DNA from: Pseudomonas muyukensis
GTDB taxonomy: Bacteria; Pseudomonadota; Gammaproteobacteria; Pseudomonadales; Pseudomonadaceae
Direction: 5' to 3'
DNA length: 64,000 bases
NCBI RefSeq assembly: GCF_019139535.1
Contig: NZ_CP077073.1
Span: 4,244,501-4,308,500, forward strand
The notes under the pieces: generated by a model
Databases searched by the model: none
Seen by the model: the letters and a program-made list of their open reading frames with translations, nothing else
Told to the model about the DNA's origin: nothing
Program-made: the position numbers and the translations under genes
Part shown: piece by piece, positions 51,950 to 60,825 of the stretch
Layout: each line of letters begins with the position of its first letter
Numbering within the stretch: position 1 is the first letter of the stretch

Positions 51950-52852
51950 ATGCTGGGACAACTGCACGACCTCGACCTGCACCTGCTGCGGCTGTTCGTC
52001 ACTGTAGTCGAGGCCGGCGGCTTCAGCGCCGCCCAAGGCGTGCTGGGGCTCAGCCAGCCGAGCATCAGCCAGCAGATGGCCAAGCTGGAGACGCGCCTGG
52101 GCTATCGCCTGTGCAGCCGCGGCAAAGGTGGCTTTCGCCTGACCGAAAAGGGCGCGCAGTTATTGCAGGCGAGCCGTGGCCTGCTGCTGCAGATCGAGCA
52201 GTTCCGTCAGCTGGCCAACGGCGTGGCCGGGCGCCTGCTGGGCACGCTGCGCATCGGCCTGGCGGAGAACCAGGACGGGCCTGTGACCCTGTGCATTGCC
52301 CAGGCCATCGCTCGGTTTCGCCAGCGCGAGGAGTCGGTGCAGCTGGAGCTGACCTGCGCCCCGCCCGCCGAGCTGGAGCGGCTGTTGCTGGAGCAGCGCC
52401 TGGATTGCGCCATCAGCTACTTTTCCGGCAACCAGGCGGCGTTCGACTACCGGCCGTTGTTCGAGGAGCGCCAGCGCCTGTACTGCGGCAAGGGCCACAC
52501 GCTGTTCCAGGCCGCCGAGGTGAGCCGCGCGCAGTTGCTCGATGCCGACCAGGTGCGCCATCCCTACCGTTTTCTCAAACACGGCGAGCCCTTCCAGAGC
52601 CGGCGCAGCATGGCCTTGGCCGAGCAGATCGACAGCGCCTTGACCTTCATCCTCTCAGGCCGGCACATCGGTTACCTGCCTTGCCATTGCGCCGCGCCAT
52701 GGGAGGCCCAGGGCTGGTTGCGGGCGCTGGACCCCGCGCTGGATTTCAGCGTGCCGTTCACCCTGGCCCGCCACCGCGGCCAGGCGCCCGGGGAAGCCCT
52801 GCTGGCGTTCATCGAGGACCTGGGCGCAGCATTTGCCGAGCGTGGGCGTTAG
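51950..52852 (+). CDS. LysR-family transcriptional regulator
   Basis: 300 residues. N-terminal winged helix-turn-helix (about 4-62: FVTVVEAGGFSAAQGVLGLSQPSISQQMAKLETRLG) and a periplasmic-binding-like co-inducer domain (about 90-295). Divergent from the agmatinase operon and separated from it by an operator palindrome. It probably activates speB and the binding-protein gene in response to agmatine or a breakdown product (inference). ATG 51950 with GGGAG upstream; a GTG three bases earlier is possible. Confidence 0.9.
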   Translation: MLGQLHDLDLHLLRLFVTVVEAGGFSAAQGVLGLSQPSISQQMAKLETRLGYRLCSRGKGGFRLTEKGAQLLQASRGLLLQIEQFRQLANGVAGRLLGTLRIGLAENQDGPVTLCIAQAIARFRQREESVQLELTCAPPAELERLLLEQRLDCAISYFSGNQAAFDYRPLFEERQRLYCGKGHTLFQAAEVSRAQLLDADQVRHPYRFLKHGEPFQSRRSMALAEQIDSALTFILSGRHIGYLPCHCAAPWEAQGWLRALDPALDFSVPFTLARHRGQAPGEALLAFIEDLGAAFAERGR

Positions 52853-52888
52853 CTTGGGGCAAGCCCGCCGATCAACCCGCGGCCATGC

Positions 52889-55303
52889 TCAATAGACGAG
52901 GTTCCAGGTCAAGGTGTAGGTCCGCCCACGGCCCTGGTAGTCGTACAGGTAGGCCGGCCCATAGGTCGGCGCGTAGAACAGCGTCGCCCGCTGGCCCCAC
53001 ACCGTGCTGTACTGCTTGTCGAACAGGTTCTGCACACCGGCGCTGAAGGTGCCCACGCCGGTCTCCTGGCTGCCCAGCAAGTCGAAGGTGGTGTAGCCGT
53101 CGATCTGGTGATCGGCATCGTCGCGCAGGGTGAAGGCGTGGTTGGCCTGCAACCGCGCCGTGCGGCCATCGCCCTTCCAGCCGACGAAGGCGGTGGCCTT
53201 GGACAGCGAGGCATAGCGCGCGTCGCGCTTGATCCAGTCGCCGTCGGCGTCCTGCTCCTGCGAGCGCACCAGGTGCAAGGTGCCGCCGGTCTCCCAGCCG
53301 TTGTACAAATAGCGGCTCAACGCCCCTTCGAAACCGAAGTCACGGCGTTTCTGCTCCTCGACATCGATGGTCAGGGTGGCGGAATCGACATTGATGACCT
53401 TGTCCGACCAGATGTAGTACAGCGCCGCCTGGGCGTTCCAGTCCAGGTCGGCATAGCGCCAGCCCACCTCCACCTGGCGGCTCTTGATCCCGGCCAGCGG
53501 GTTGTCGCCCACCGACAGGCCCGGCTTGCCGTAGTACTTGGCCGGGTCGGGCAATTCGAAGCCCTCGCCGTAGTTGCTCCATACCTGGTGACCGTTCTTG
53601 AAGTCGTAGATGGCGCCGAGGTTGTACAGGTTCACCTGGTAGTCGTTGCTGCCGCCGGGCACGCTCTTGAAGTCGCTGACCTGGACATCCATCTGCTGGC
53701 GGCGGGCGCCGCCGGACAGGGTCAGGTGGTCGGTGGCGTGCCAGTCGAGCTGGCTGTAGAACGACACGCCATCGACCCGGTAGCTGGGGTAGCGCGGCGC
53801 CTTGCTGGCCTTGTCCAGGTCCAGGCCGCCGCTCTGGGACGAGACCCGTGCATCGAAGGTGGTCTGCTCGGCGTTGAAGCGCTCGCGGTCGAGGTCGACG
53901 CCGTAGGTCAGCTTGAGGGTGTCCCACTGCTTGGCGAACAGTGCCTTGAGGTTGGAAACCTCGAAGTTCTGCTGCGACGCGGCGAAGTACACGCCGCGCG
54001 AACCGGTGGGCTTGCCGGTGTTGTAGTAGGGAAACGGGTAGAAGTTGTCGTTTTCCTTGCGGTACGAGGCCTGCAGGTAGAAGTCCTGGCCGAGCAGGTC
54101 GCGGTGGTGGTAATTGGCGTTGAGCAGCAAGCGCCGGGTACGCGGCTGCAAGTCGGATGAATAACCACCGCGCAGCTCGGCGTCTTCAAGGTCGGAGGGC
54201 GCGTTGTGACGCAGGTTGGGGAAATAGATGCCGGTGCTGCCATGGTTGCCGGAGTCGTAGTACTGGGCCAGCAGGTCCAGGCGCTGTTCATCGCTCAGGG
54301 TCAGGCCCAGGGTCCCGAGCAGGTCGAGGCTGCGGTTGTACTGCAGGTCGGTCTGGGTGTTGTCGATGAAGACCTGCTCGCCGGCACCGTCGTAGAACGC
54401 CTCGTTCTGCTCGCCGGAAATCCCCAGGCGGGCATTGACCCGCTCGTTGCCGCCGCTGATCGACTGGGCGATACGGGTCGACAGGTCGTCGCTGTTGTTG
54501 AAACCGCTGCTGGCGCCCAGCTGGGTTTCGAAGCGCAGCGGGCCCGGCTCGCCCTTCTTGGTGACGATGTTGATGATCCCGCCGGTGGCGCCACCCCCGT
54601 AGATGGCGCTGGCGCCGGACAGCACCTCGACCCGCTCGACGTTGAACGGGGAAATGCTGTCGAACTGCCGCGACAGGCCGCGGGAGCTGTTCTGGCTGAC
54701 GCCGTCGATCATCACCAGCACGTCGCGACCGCGCATGTTCTGGCCGTAGTTGGTCCGCCCCTCCGGCGCCAGGTCCAGGCCTGGCACCAGCTTGCCGATG
54801 GCCTCCTTGAGGCTGACGCCGCTGTCGATCTGCTCGCGCAGCTGCTGCTGGTCGACCACCCAGACCGTACCGGGGATCTCGCTGATCGCGGTGCTGGTGC
54901 GCGATGCCACGCTGACCTCGATGGGCTTGAGGTTGACACTCTGCGGCGGCGCGGCGCGGCGCAGGGTGACCGTGCGCGCGTCGTTGAACTGGTAGCTGAC
55001 GCCGCTGCCAGCCAGCAAGGATTGCAACGCCTGCTCCAGGCTGTAGCTGCCGCTGAGCGGCGGCGCCTGCAGGTCGGCCACGTCCGAGGTGGTGTACAGC
55101 AGGTGCAGCCCGGCCTGGTCGGCGAATGCGGTGAGGGCCTGGTCCAGCGGCTGAACCGCCAGCTCGAGCCTGACCTGGCGGGCCTGGGCGCTGCCAGCGG
55201 GGGCGTCGGTGCCAGCCTCGACCAGCAGCGGCCCGGCCAGGGAGGCCAGGGCAGTGCAGGACAGCAAGGCATGTTTGAAGCGGTGCGGGAGCGTAGCCTT
55301 CAC
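52889..55303 (-). CDS. IutA-like TonB-dependent siderophore receptor with STN signalling domain
   Basis: 804-residue outer-membrane receptor. The plug and barrel resemble E. coli IutA (aerobactin) throughout: the plug has RTNYGQNMRGRDVLVMIDGVSQNSS and GASAIYGGGATGGIINIVTKKG, mid-barrel ends FELPDPAKYYG, and the C-terminus reads YSTVWGQRATLFYAPTYG...RGRTYTLTWNLVY. Unlike IutA it starts with a signal peptide and an STN domain (about 44-115: LELAVQPLDQALTAFADQAGLHLLY), consistent with fecR and fecI directly upstream. GTG start at 55303, GGAAG upstream. A hydroxamate-citrate siderophore such as aerobactin or schizokinen is the best guess. Confidence 0.92.
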   Translation of the reverse strand: MKATLPHRFKHALLSCTALASLAGPLLVEAGTDAPAGSAQARQVRLELAVQPLDQALTAFADQAGLHLLYTTSDVADLQAPPLSGSYSLEQALQSLLAGSGVSYQFNDARTVTLRRAAPPQSVNLKPIEVSVASRTSTAISEIPGTVWVVDQQQLREQIDSGVSLKEAIGKLVPGLDLAPEGRTNYGQNMRGRDVLVMIDGVSQNSSRGLSRQFDSISPFNVERVEVLSGASAIYGGGATGGIINIVTKKGEPGPLRFETQLGASSGFNNSDDLSTRIAQSISGGNERVNARLGISGEQNEAFYDGAGEQVFIDNTQTDLQYNRSLDLLGTLGLTLSDEQRLDLLAQYYDSGNHGSTGIYFPNLRHNAPSDLEDAELRGGYSSDLQPRTRRLLLNANYHHRDLLGQDFYLQASYRKENDNFYPFPYYNTGKPTGSRGVYFAASQQNFEVSNLKALFAKQWDTLKLTYGVDLDRERFNAEQTTFDARVSSQSGGLDLDKASKAPRYPSYRVDGVSFYSQLDWHATDHLTLSGGARRQQMDVQVSDFKSVPGGSNDYQVNLYNLGAIYDFKNGHQVWSNYGEGFELPDPAKYYGKPGLSVGDNPLAGIKSRQVEVGWRYADLDWNAQAALYYIWSDKVINVDSATLTIDVEEQKRRDFGFEGALSRYLYNGWETGGTLHLVRSQEQDADGDWIKRDARYASLSKATAFVGWKGDGRTARLQANHAFTLRDDADHQIDGYTTFDLLGSQETGVGTFSAGVQNLFDKQYSTVWGQRATLFYAPTYGPAYLYDYQGRGRTYTLTWNLVY

Positions 55304-55424
55304 GAAAGAGCTTCCAGACAGTCGGAGAAAAAGGGGGTTGGCTGATCAGTGCCCCTACGACGATCTGGCTGCGATGAACTTGCAGTGGTAAATGAAAAAA
55401 ATTTCGATTGCCGATTCGCTGGGC

Positions 55425-56300
55425 TCAGTACACCACCGCCAGGAACGGCAGGTAGGTGACTTTCAGCCCATAGCGTTGCTCGAGGGTGCGCAACAGCGCA
55501 TGGGGGTCGTCGAGGTCGAACACGCCGCTGACTTCCAGGGCCGCGAGCTGATGGTCGGGAATGACGATACGGCCATGCTGGTAACGCTCAAGCTCCGCCA
55601 GCACCTGGCCCAGCGGCTTGCCGTTGAAGATCAGCTTGCCGCGTTGCCAGGCCGTGCGGGTAGCGGCATCCGGCGCGGGTTGCAAGGCTTGGCCGGCCAC
55701 TTGCGCCTGGCCTTCGGCCAACAGTACCTGGTCGCCGCCGGGCTGGCGGCGCACGCTGAACACTGCCGCGTTGCCGGTCACCGGCGCGCCTGCGGCCTGC
55801 ACCACGAACGGGCGTGGGTCGGCGACCGTCTCGAACAGCGCCTCGCCCGCCTCCAGCGTGACCTTGCGCTCATGCTCGCTGAAGACCACCGACAAGGCAC
55901 TGGCACTGTTGAGCGTGACCCGCGAGCCGTCGGCCAGGGTCAGGCTCTGGCGCTGGCCGACAGCCGTATGGTAATCCGCCTGCCAGAACGGCACCTGCTG
56001 CCAGCCCGCATAGCCGGCCATGCACAGCACCAGCGACGCGGCGATCGCCGACAGCCGCCGCCGCAGGCGCGGTGGTGCCGGGCGAGCCTGGGCGCTCGGC
56101 GTGTGGCCCAGGTCTCGCCACAGCGCCTCGGCCTCAGCCGCCGCCTCGGCATGCGCCGGGCTCAACTGGCACCAGCGCTGGTAGCGCGCGCGATCGGCGG
56201 CCGTGGCATTGCCCGCGTGCAGCAACACCTGCCAGTCGAGGGCATCGTCGGACAGCACACTGGGGGGTTGGCAGCTGGGCATGGCGTGGGCTTCAGTCAT
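55425..56300 (-). CDS. FecR-family anti-sigma factor
   Basis: 291 residues. Cytoplasmic DUF4880 segment (about 16-60, ALDWQVLLHAGNATAADRARYQRW), one membrane helix (about 85-100), periplasmic FecR domain (SLTLADGSRVTLNSASALSVVF, about 118-210) and a C-terminal STN-binding region (VSGVFDLDDPHALLRTLEQRYGL). The ATG at 56300 overlaps the sigma-factor gene by eight bases. It pairs with the IutA-like receptor just downstream. Confidence 0.92.
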   Translation of the reverse strand: MTEAHAMPSCQPPSVLSDDALDWQVLLHAGNATAADRARYQRWCQLSPAHAEAAAEAEALWRDLGHTPSAQARPAPPRLRRRLSAIAASLVLCMAGYAGWQQVPFWQADYHTAVGQRQSLTLADGSRVTLNSASALSVVFSEHERKVTLEAGEALFETVADPRPFVVQAAGAPVTGNAAVFSVRRQPGGDQVLLAEGQAQVAGQALQPAPDAATRTAWQRGKLIFNGKPLGQVLAELERYQHGRIVIPDHQLAALEVSGVFDLDDPHALLRTLEQRYGLKVTYLPFLAVVY

Positions 56301-56811
56301 GGTTGTGCTTGAGCCAGTCACGGCAATGGCGCAGGGCCTGGCCGATGTATTTTGCCACCATGCTCTCGGAAACGCCCAGCCGTCGTGCGATCTGCGCCTG
56401 GGTCAGGCCTTCGACACGGTTGAGCAACAGCGCCTGGCGCGCATTGCTGGACAGCTGCAACAACGCCTCGTCGAGGATCTGCAGGCGCTCGCGGGCCAGC
56501 AAGGCGGCCTCTGGCGGTGGCGCCGGGCAGGCCAGCGCGGTGGCGCCATCGCTGTCCTCGTGGCTGGCCGCCAGGCGCTTTTCGCGGCGCAGGGCATCGA
56601 TGGCCAGGTTGCCGGCCACGCGGAAGATGAAGCTGCGCGCATGCAGCACCTGCACCGCCTGGCCGTCGACCTTGACCAGCTTGAGGTAGGTTTCCTGGGC
56701 GACATCGGCGGCGCGCTGACGGTCGCTCATGCGCCGGGTCAGGAACTGCAACAGGTCGTCGTAGTGCTCCTGGAAACTGGCCAGCAGCCCGGACACGGGA
56801 GAGGTCGCCAT
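56293..56811 (-). CDS. FecI-family ECF sigma factor
   Basis: 172 residues. Region 2 (DRQRAADVAQETYLKLVKV and RSFIFRVAGNLAIDALRREKR, about 25-85) and region 4 (VEGLTQAQIARRLGVSESMVAKYIGQAL, about 130-165). Iron-starvation sigma factor activating the adjacent receptor. ATG 56811 (MATSPV) is taken because the in-frame codons further upstream fall in the presumed promoter. A Fur-like site lies about 30 bases upstream. Confidence 0.92.
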   Translation of the reverse strand: MATSPVSGLLASFQEHYDDLLQFLTRRMSDRQRAADVAQETYLKLVKVDGQAVQVLHARSFIFRVAGNLAIDALRREKRLAASHEDSDGATALACPAPPPEAALLARERLQILDEALLQLSSNARQALLLNRVEGLTQAQIARRLGVSESMVAKYIGQALRHCRDWLKHNHD

Positions 56812-56841
56812 GGATAGAGGTCGGGAAGCGTTATCGGACGT

Positions 56842-56863
56842 TAATGAGAAACAGTATCTTTCA
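56842..56863. promoter_or_regulatory. Fur-like box upstream of the second fecI
   Basis: AATGAGAAACAGTATCTTTC contains the AATGAGAA half typical of Pseudomonas Fur boxes, with a degenerate opposite half. About 30 bases before the sigma-factor start, as in the first set. Confidence 0.45.
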
Positions 56864-56939
56864 TATCGACCCACACTTTCAACGCCGCCGGGTATTTGCC
56901 ACACTGCCGGCTCGCCCGTGAGCCGAGAGCGTCATCGCC

Positions 56940-57410
56940 ATGTTCGTCCGCTGCTGCCTGATCCTGCTGTTGTGCCTGGGCTTGAACGCCTGTGCGCTGT
57001 TTCACAACCGCGATCCGCTGACGATCAGCGTGATCGGCATCGACCCCCTGCCCGGCCAGGACCTGGAACTGCGCATGGCGGTGAAGATCCGCGTGCAGAA
57101 CCCCAACGAGGCGCCCGTGGAGTTCAACGGCATCGCCTTGAACCTGGAGGTCAACGACCAGCCCCTGGCCGCCGGCGTGAGTGACCAGCGCGGGCACATC
57201 GGCCGTTACGACGAGGCGGTGATCGTGGTGCCGGTGAGCATCACCGCCTTCGCCTTCCTGCGCCAGGCCTATGGCCTGAGCCGGGTCGAGTCGCTGCAGG
57301 GCCTGCCCTATGTGCTGCGCGGCAAGCTGGCCGGTGGCCCGCTGGGCACCGTGCGCTTCACCGACAAGGGCAAGCTCGACCTGCCCAGCCCGGCACAGGC
57401 CGGCTGGTAG
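56940..57410 (+). CDS. LEA type-2 (WHy domain) lipoprotein
   Basis: 156-residue lipoprotein (lipobox LNAC, Cys about 18) followed by a water-stress/hypersensitive-response (WHy) type domain: LTISVIGIDPLPGQDLELRMAVKIRVQNPNEAPVEFNGIALNLEVND. Family members in plants protect against desiccation; bacterial ones are of unknown role in the envelope. Convergent with the nitrilase gene, three bases apart. No strong ribosome site is visible. Confidence 0.82.
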   Translation: MFVRCCLILLLCLGLNACALFHNRDPLTISVIGIDPLPGQDLELRMAVKIRVQNPNEAPVEFNGIALNLEVNDQPLAAGVSDQRGHIGRYDEAVIVVPVSITAFAFLRQAYGLSRVESLQGLPYVLRGKLAGGPLGTVRFTDKGKLDLPSPAQAGW

Positions 57411-57413
57411 CGG

Positions 57414-58340
57414 TCAGTCGGCGACGAAACGCACCCCCGGGCGGGCGCGCTCGTCCACGCACAGCTCGAACACATCGGGCCGCGCATAGTGGCCGACCAC
57501 GTCGAAATCGTAGCGGGCCTGCACCAGTTGCGCGGTATCGACCTCGGCGGTCAACAGCCCGCGCGTGGCCACCAGGGGCCCGGCCAAGACCTCGCCCAGC
57601 GGGCCGACGATCACGCTGCCACCATTGATCAGCGGCCGCTCGGCGGGCCAATTGGGCACCTCCAGGCCCAGGGCCGCCGGCGAGTCCTGCACCTGGCAGG
57701 CACTGATGACGAAACAGCGCCCTTCGGCGGCGATGTGGCGCATGCTCACCTGCCACAGCTCCCGCTCGTCCACGGTCGGCGCACACCACACCTGCACACC
57801 CTTGGCGTACATCGCGGTACGCAGCAGCGGCATGTAGTTCTCCCAGCACACCGCGGCGCCGAGACGCCCGGCGCGGCTGTCCACCACCGCCAGCGTCGAG
57901 CCGTCGCCCTTGCCCCAGATCAGCCGTTCGGTGCCGGTGGGCATCAGCTTGCGGTGCTTGGCCAGCAGGCCTGCCTCCGGCTCGAAGAACAGCACGGTGC
58001 AATACAGGGTGTTGCCACTGCGCTCGATGACCCCGACTACCAGGCTGGCGCCGGTGCGTGCCGACAGCTGCGCCAGTGCCTCGGTTTCGGCGCCTGGTAC
58101 GTCGATGGCGTTGGCGAAGTAGCGGGCAAAGGCCTCCCGACCCTCGGGCAGGCGATAGCCCAGTTGCGTGCCGAAGCCCTCGCCTTTCGGGTAGCCCCCC
58201 AGCAACGCTTCGGGCATTACCACCAGGCTGGCGCCGCTGTCGCGAATGGCCTGCTCATAACCGATGATCTGTTCCAGGGTGGCGGCCTTGCCTTCAGGCA
58301 ACGAGCCGATCTGCAGCGCGGCGACAATGGACTTGGGCAT
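57414..58340 (-). CDS. nitrilase
   Basis: 308-residue carbon-nitrogen hydrolase with the nitrilase triad: Glu44 in [12 protein letters not shown], Lys131 in [13 protein letters not shown] (plus Glu138) and Cys165 in [13 protein letters not shown]. The CWENYMPL motif marks true nitrilases rather than amidases, converting nitriles to carboxylic acids and ammonia. Substrate unknown; arylacetonitriles and similar plant-derived nitriles are typical for pseudomonads. GGAG lies about ten bases before the ATG. Divergent LysR gene upstream is the likely regulator. Confidence 0.9.
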   Translation of the reverse strand: MPKSIVAALQIGSLPEGKAATLEQIIGYEQAIRDSGASLVVMPEALLGGYPKGEGFGTQLGYRLPEGREAFARYFANAIDVPGAETEALAQLSARTGASLVVGVIERSGNTLYCTVLFFEPEAGLLAKHRKLMPTGTERLIWGKGDGSTLAVVDSRAGRLGAAVCWENYMPLLRTAMYAKGVQVWCAPTVDERELWQVSMRHIAAEGRCFVISACQVQDSPAALGLEVPNWPAERPLINGGSVIVGPLGEVLAGPLVATRGLLTAEVDTAQLVQARYDFDVVGHYARPDVFELCVDERARPGVRFVAD

Positions 58341-58422
58341 TTTTCGAGACTCCGGTCAGGGTAAAGGTCTGGTAGATTCTCCGGCGCGCTGCACTCATGA
58401 ATAAAGCCCACTTCACTACTGA

Positions 58423-58447
58423 ATGATATTGACCTGATGAATATCAT
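58423..58447. promoter_or_regulatory. inverted repeat overlapping the LysR start codon
   Basis: ATGATATT (58423-58430) and AATATCAT (58440-58447) form a perfect eight-base inverted repeat with a nine-base spacer that contains the LysR start codon (58437). It contains a T-N11-A-like LysR core and would let the regulator repress its own gene and control nitrilase. Confidence 0.65.
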
Positions 58448-59336
58448 CGACATCGACCTGAACCTGCTGAAAGTCTTCGAAGCGCTGCACGACGAAGGGG
58501 GCGCAAGCCGCGCCGCCTTGCGCCTGGGCCTGACCCAGTCGGCGGTCAGTGCCGCCCTGCGCCGCCTGCGCCAGGTGTATGACGACCCGCTGTTCGTGCG
58601 CACCGGCCGCGGCCTGAGCCCGACCCTGCGCGCCAACCAGCTCAAGCCGCTGATCAGCGAGGCCTTGGGCAAGTGCAGGCAAAGCCTGGCGTTGCTCGAC
58701 CCCGAGGCCAACCACTTCGAGGGCCGGTCGCTGAGCCTGGGGTTATCGGACGACTTCGAGATCGCCTACGGCCAGGCCCTGATCGCCGCGGTACGCCGGC
58801 AGGCCCCAGGGCTGCGCCTGATCTTTCGCCAGACCCACAGCCAGATCGTCGCCCAGGGCTTGCTGGAGCGCAGCCTGGACCTGGCGCTGACCTCGGGCGG
58901 CTTTGCCCAGCGCCTGCTCAGCCGGGTGGTGCTCGGCGACGGTGACTACCAGTGCCTGGTCGATCCGGCGAGCCTGGCGCCCGGTCAGGCACAGCTGAGC
59001 CTCGACGCCTTCGTCGAGCGGGAACAGATCCTGGTGTCGTCAGGTGGTTTCGTGGGGATTGTCGACGAGGCCCTGGCCGCCATGGGCAAGCATCGCACGA
59101 TCTGCGCGGCCACCAGCCATTTTGCCGCGCTGGGGCATTTGCTCAAGGGCACCCGCTACCTGGCCACCCTGCCCGGCCATGCGGCCAGGGCGATTGCCAG
59201 CAATACCGGGCTGCAGGTACTGCCCTGCCCACTGGCGCTGCCACGCTACCCGATCGAGCTGGGCTGGCGCAGCAGCGGGCCGCTGGACCCGCTGGTGGAG
59301 CGGGTGCGTGCGGCGGTGCTGGAGGTGTTCGCCTGA
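58437..59336 (+). CDS. LysR-family transcriptional regulator
   Basis: 299 residues, with an N-terminal helix-turn-helix (about 6-65: LLKVFEALHDEGGASRAALRLGLTQSAVSAALRRLRQVYDDPLF) in the NodD/SyrM-like subgroup style, and a co-inducer-binding C-terminal domain. Divergent from the nitrilase gene with 96 bases between starts. It probably controls the nitrilase. Confidence 0.9.
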   Translation: MNIIDIDLNLLKVFEALHDEGGASRAALRLGLTQSAVSAALRRLRQVYDDPLFVRTGRGLSPTLRANQLKPLISEALGKCRQSLALLDPEANHFEGRSLSLGLSDDFEIAYGQALIAAVRRQAPGLRLIFRQTHSQIVAQGLLERSLDLALTSGGFAQRLLSRVVLGDGDYQCLVDPASLAPGQAQLSLDAFVEREQILVSSGGFVGIVDEALAAMGKHRTICAATSHFAALGHLLKGTRYLATLPGHAARAIASNTGLQVLPCPLALPRYPIELGWRSSGPLDPLVERVRAAVLEVFA

Positions 59337-59337
59337 A

Positions 59338-59601
59338 TCAGCGGTTGTTGCTGGCGGCGGCCATCATCTTGTTGACCTCGCTGCGCACCAGGTTGGTGAA
59401 CTCAGGTGGCGACATGCCCTCGAGTTCGGCGCGCACCCACTCCGCCCACTTGCCCTTGCGCCGCGGCTTCTCGGCAATCAAGCGCGCCGCCTCGCCCTTG
59501 GCCTTGCCCAGGTTGCTCTGCCAGAACTCGAACAAACGGGATTTCTCGGCCTCGATCTGCGCCCGTTCCTGGAAGCTCAAATTGGCCAGATTGAAACTCA
59601 T
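59338..59601 (-). CDS. small hypothetical protein
   Basis: 87-residue, charged helical protein (FQERAQIEAEKSRLFEFWQSNLGKAKGEAARLIAEKPRRKGKWAEWVRAELEGM...). Not recognised as a named family. It is convergent with the LysR gene by one base. Composition (Lys/Arg and Glu rich) suggests a cytoplasmic protein. Confidence 0.6.
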   Translation of the reverse strand: MSFNLANLSFQERAQIEAEKSRLFEFWQSNLGKAKGEAARLIAEKPRRKGKWAEWVRAELEGMSPPEFTNLVRSEVNKMMAAASNNR

Positions 59602-59732
59602 GGGGGTAATACCTGCCGCTGAAAATGGCCGCTATCTTACACTGTAGGGCCAGGCCACCGGAACGCCGCTGCAACTTTCCCGGCGCCGTGGCATCCACTG
59701 ATCAACTCCCTACCCTTCACGAGGATGTGTAC

Positions 59733-60053
59733 ATGGCCAGGAAAACCGCCGCGCAAGCCGACAGCGACCAGATCAAGGACCAGGTGTTCAGCGAACTGCA
59801 GGCATTGATCGAGGAATCCGAACGGCTGCTCAGCGACAGCGCTTCATTGGTTGGCGAGGATGCCGATACCCTGCGCGCGCAACTGGGCCTGAAGCTGCGC
59901 CAGGCCCGCGACGCCACCAGTCGCCTGGGGCAGAAGGCCCAGCCTGTGGTCGAGGCGACCCAGCAATACATCGGCGGACACCCCTGGCAGACCGTGGCAG
60001 TATCCGCCGGTTTCGGCCTGGTGGTGGGCCTGCTGCTGGGGCGTCGCCAGTAA
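59733..60053 (+). CDS. ElaB/YqjD/DUF883 membrane-anchored ribosome-binding protein
   Basis: 106 residues. A helical region (about 10-75: KDQVFSELQALIEESERLLSDSASL... ) is followed by a C-terminal membrane helix and glycine-zipper (HPWQTVAVSAGFGLVVGLLLGRRQ). Matches the YqjD/ElaB family, which tethers ribosomes to the membrane in stationary phase and is under RpoS in E. coli. GAGG before the ATG at 59733; in-frame codons upstream are not used. Confidence 0.88.
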   Translation: MARKTAAQADSDQIKDQVFSELQALIEESERLLSDSASLVGEDADTLRAQLGLKLRQARDATSRLGQKAQPVVEATQQYIGGHPWQTVAVSAGFGLVVGLLLGRRQ

Positions 60054-60057
60054 CCGG

Positions 60058-60675
60058 CTAGGCGGCCAGGGCCTGCGGGATACCGCTGTGGAAACGCAGT
60101 TCCTGGTCGGGCGAGCTGATCAGCTCGGCCTCCGCTTCACGTACCCACTCGACGACCCGGGCGATATCCGCGGCATCACCGTACTGGTGGGCCAGCTTCA
60201 GGTAGCCCTGGTAATGCCGCGCCTCGCTCTTGAGCAGGCCGTGGTAGAAGGTGCCGAGCTCTTCGTCCAAATGCGGTACCAGCGCGGCGAAGCGCTCGCA
60301 GCTGCGCGCCTCGATGAAGGCGCCGACCACCAGGGTGTCCACCAGCTTGACCGGCTCATGGGCCCGCACCAGGCGCCGCAGGCCTGAGGCATAGCGCCCG
60401 GCCGACACCGGCCGCAGCGGCACGCCACGGCGCTTCATCAGGCGCAGCACCTGCTCATGGTGCACCAGCTCTTCACGGGCCAGGCGCGACATCATGTTGA
60501 TCAGGTCGAGGTGGGTGTTGTACTTGGCGATCAGGCTCAGCGCCGTGCTGGCGGCCTTGAACTCGCAATTCTTGTGATCGATCAGCAGGGTTTCCTGGTC
60601 GGCCAGTGCGGCCTCGATCCAGGCATCGGGGGTACGGCAACCCAGGAAGGCGTCGATTTCAGGAATCAGGGACAT
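60058..60675 (-). CDS. miaE: tRNA-(ms2io6A)-hydroxylase
   Basis: 205-residue di-iron hydroxylase that turns 2-methylthio-N6-isopentenyladenosine of tRNA into the hydroxy form. Ferritin-like carboxylate and His ligands are in ADQETLLIDHKNCEFKAA (about 25-40), SRLAREELVHHEQVL (about 62-75), FIEARSCERFAALVPHL (about 120) and HYQGYLKLA (about 150). Start 60675 (MSLIPEIDAF) is preferred to an ATG 24 bases upstream because of its family-like length. It ends five bases after the DUF883 gene, convergently. Confidence 0.9.
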   Translation of the reverse strand: MSLIPEIDAFLGCRTPDAWIEAALADQETLLIDHKNCEFKAASTALSLIAKYNTHLDLINMMSRLAREELVHHEQVLRLMKRRGVPLRPVSAGRYASGLRRLVRAHEPVKLVDTLVVGAFIEARSCERFAALVPHLDEELGTFYHGLLKSEARHYQGYLKLAHQYGDAADIARVVEWVREAEAELISSPDQELRFHSGIPQALAA

Positions 60676-60751
60676 GACACTCGCAACCACACAGGACATC
60701 GGCAGGGTTGGCGATTATACCGGCGACGGCGCCCTGTGCCAGTGGCTATGC

Positions 60752-60794
60752 TTGATACATATCAAGCGGCGGGCGGAGCAGCGCCGTCTATAGT
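60752..60794 (+). promoter_or_regulatory. ANR/FNR box with class II promoter upstream of usp
   Basis: TTGAT-ACAT-ATCAA (60752-60765) is an exact ANR/FNR site. TATAGT at 60789-60794 is a good -10, and a start at about 60800 would put the box centre near -41.5, the standard position for FNR-type activation. Confidence 0.8.
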
Positions 60795-60825
60795 CAGGCA
60801 TTGGCCGCCATCCTGAAGGGAGTTC

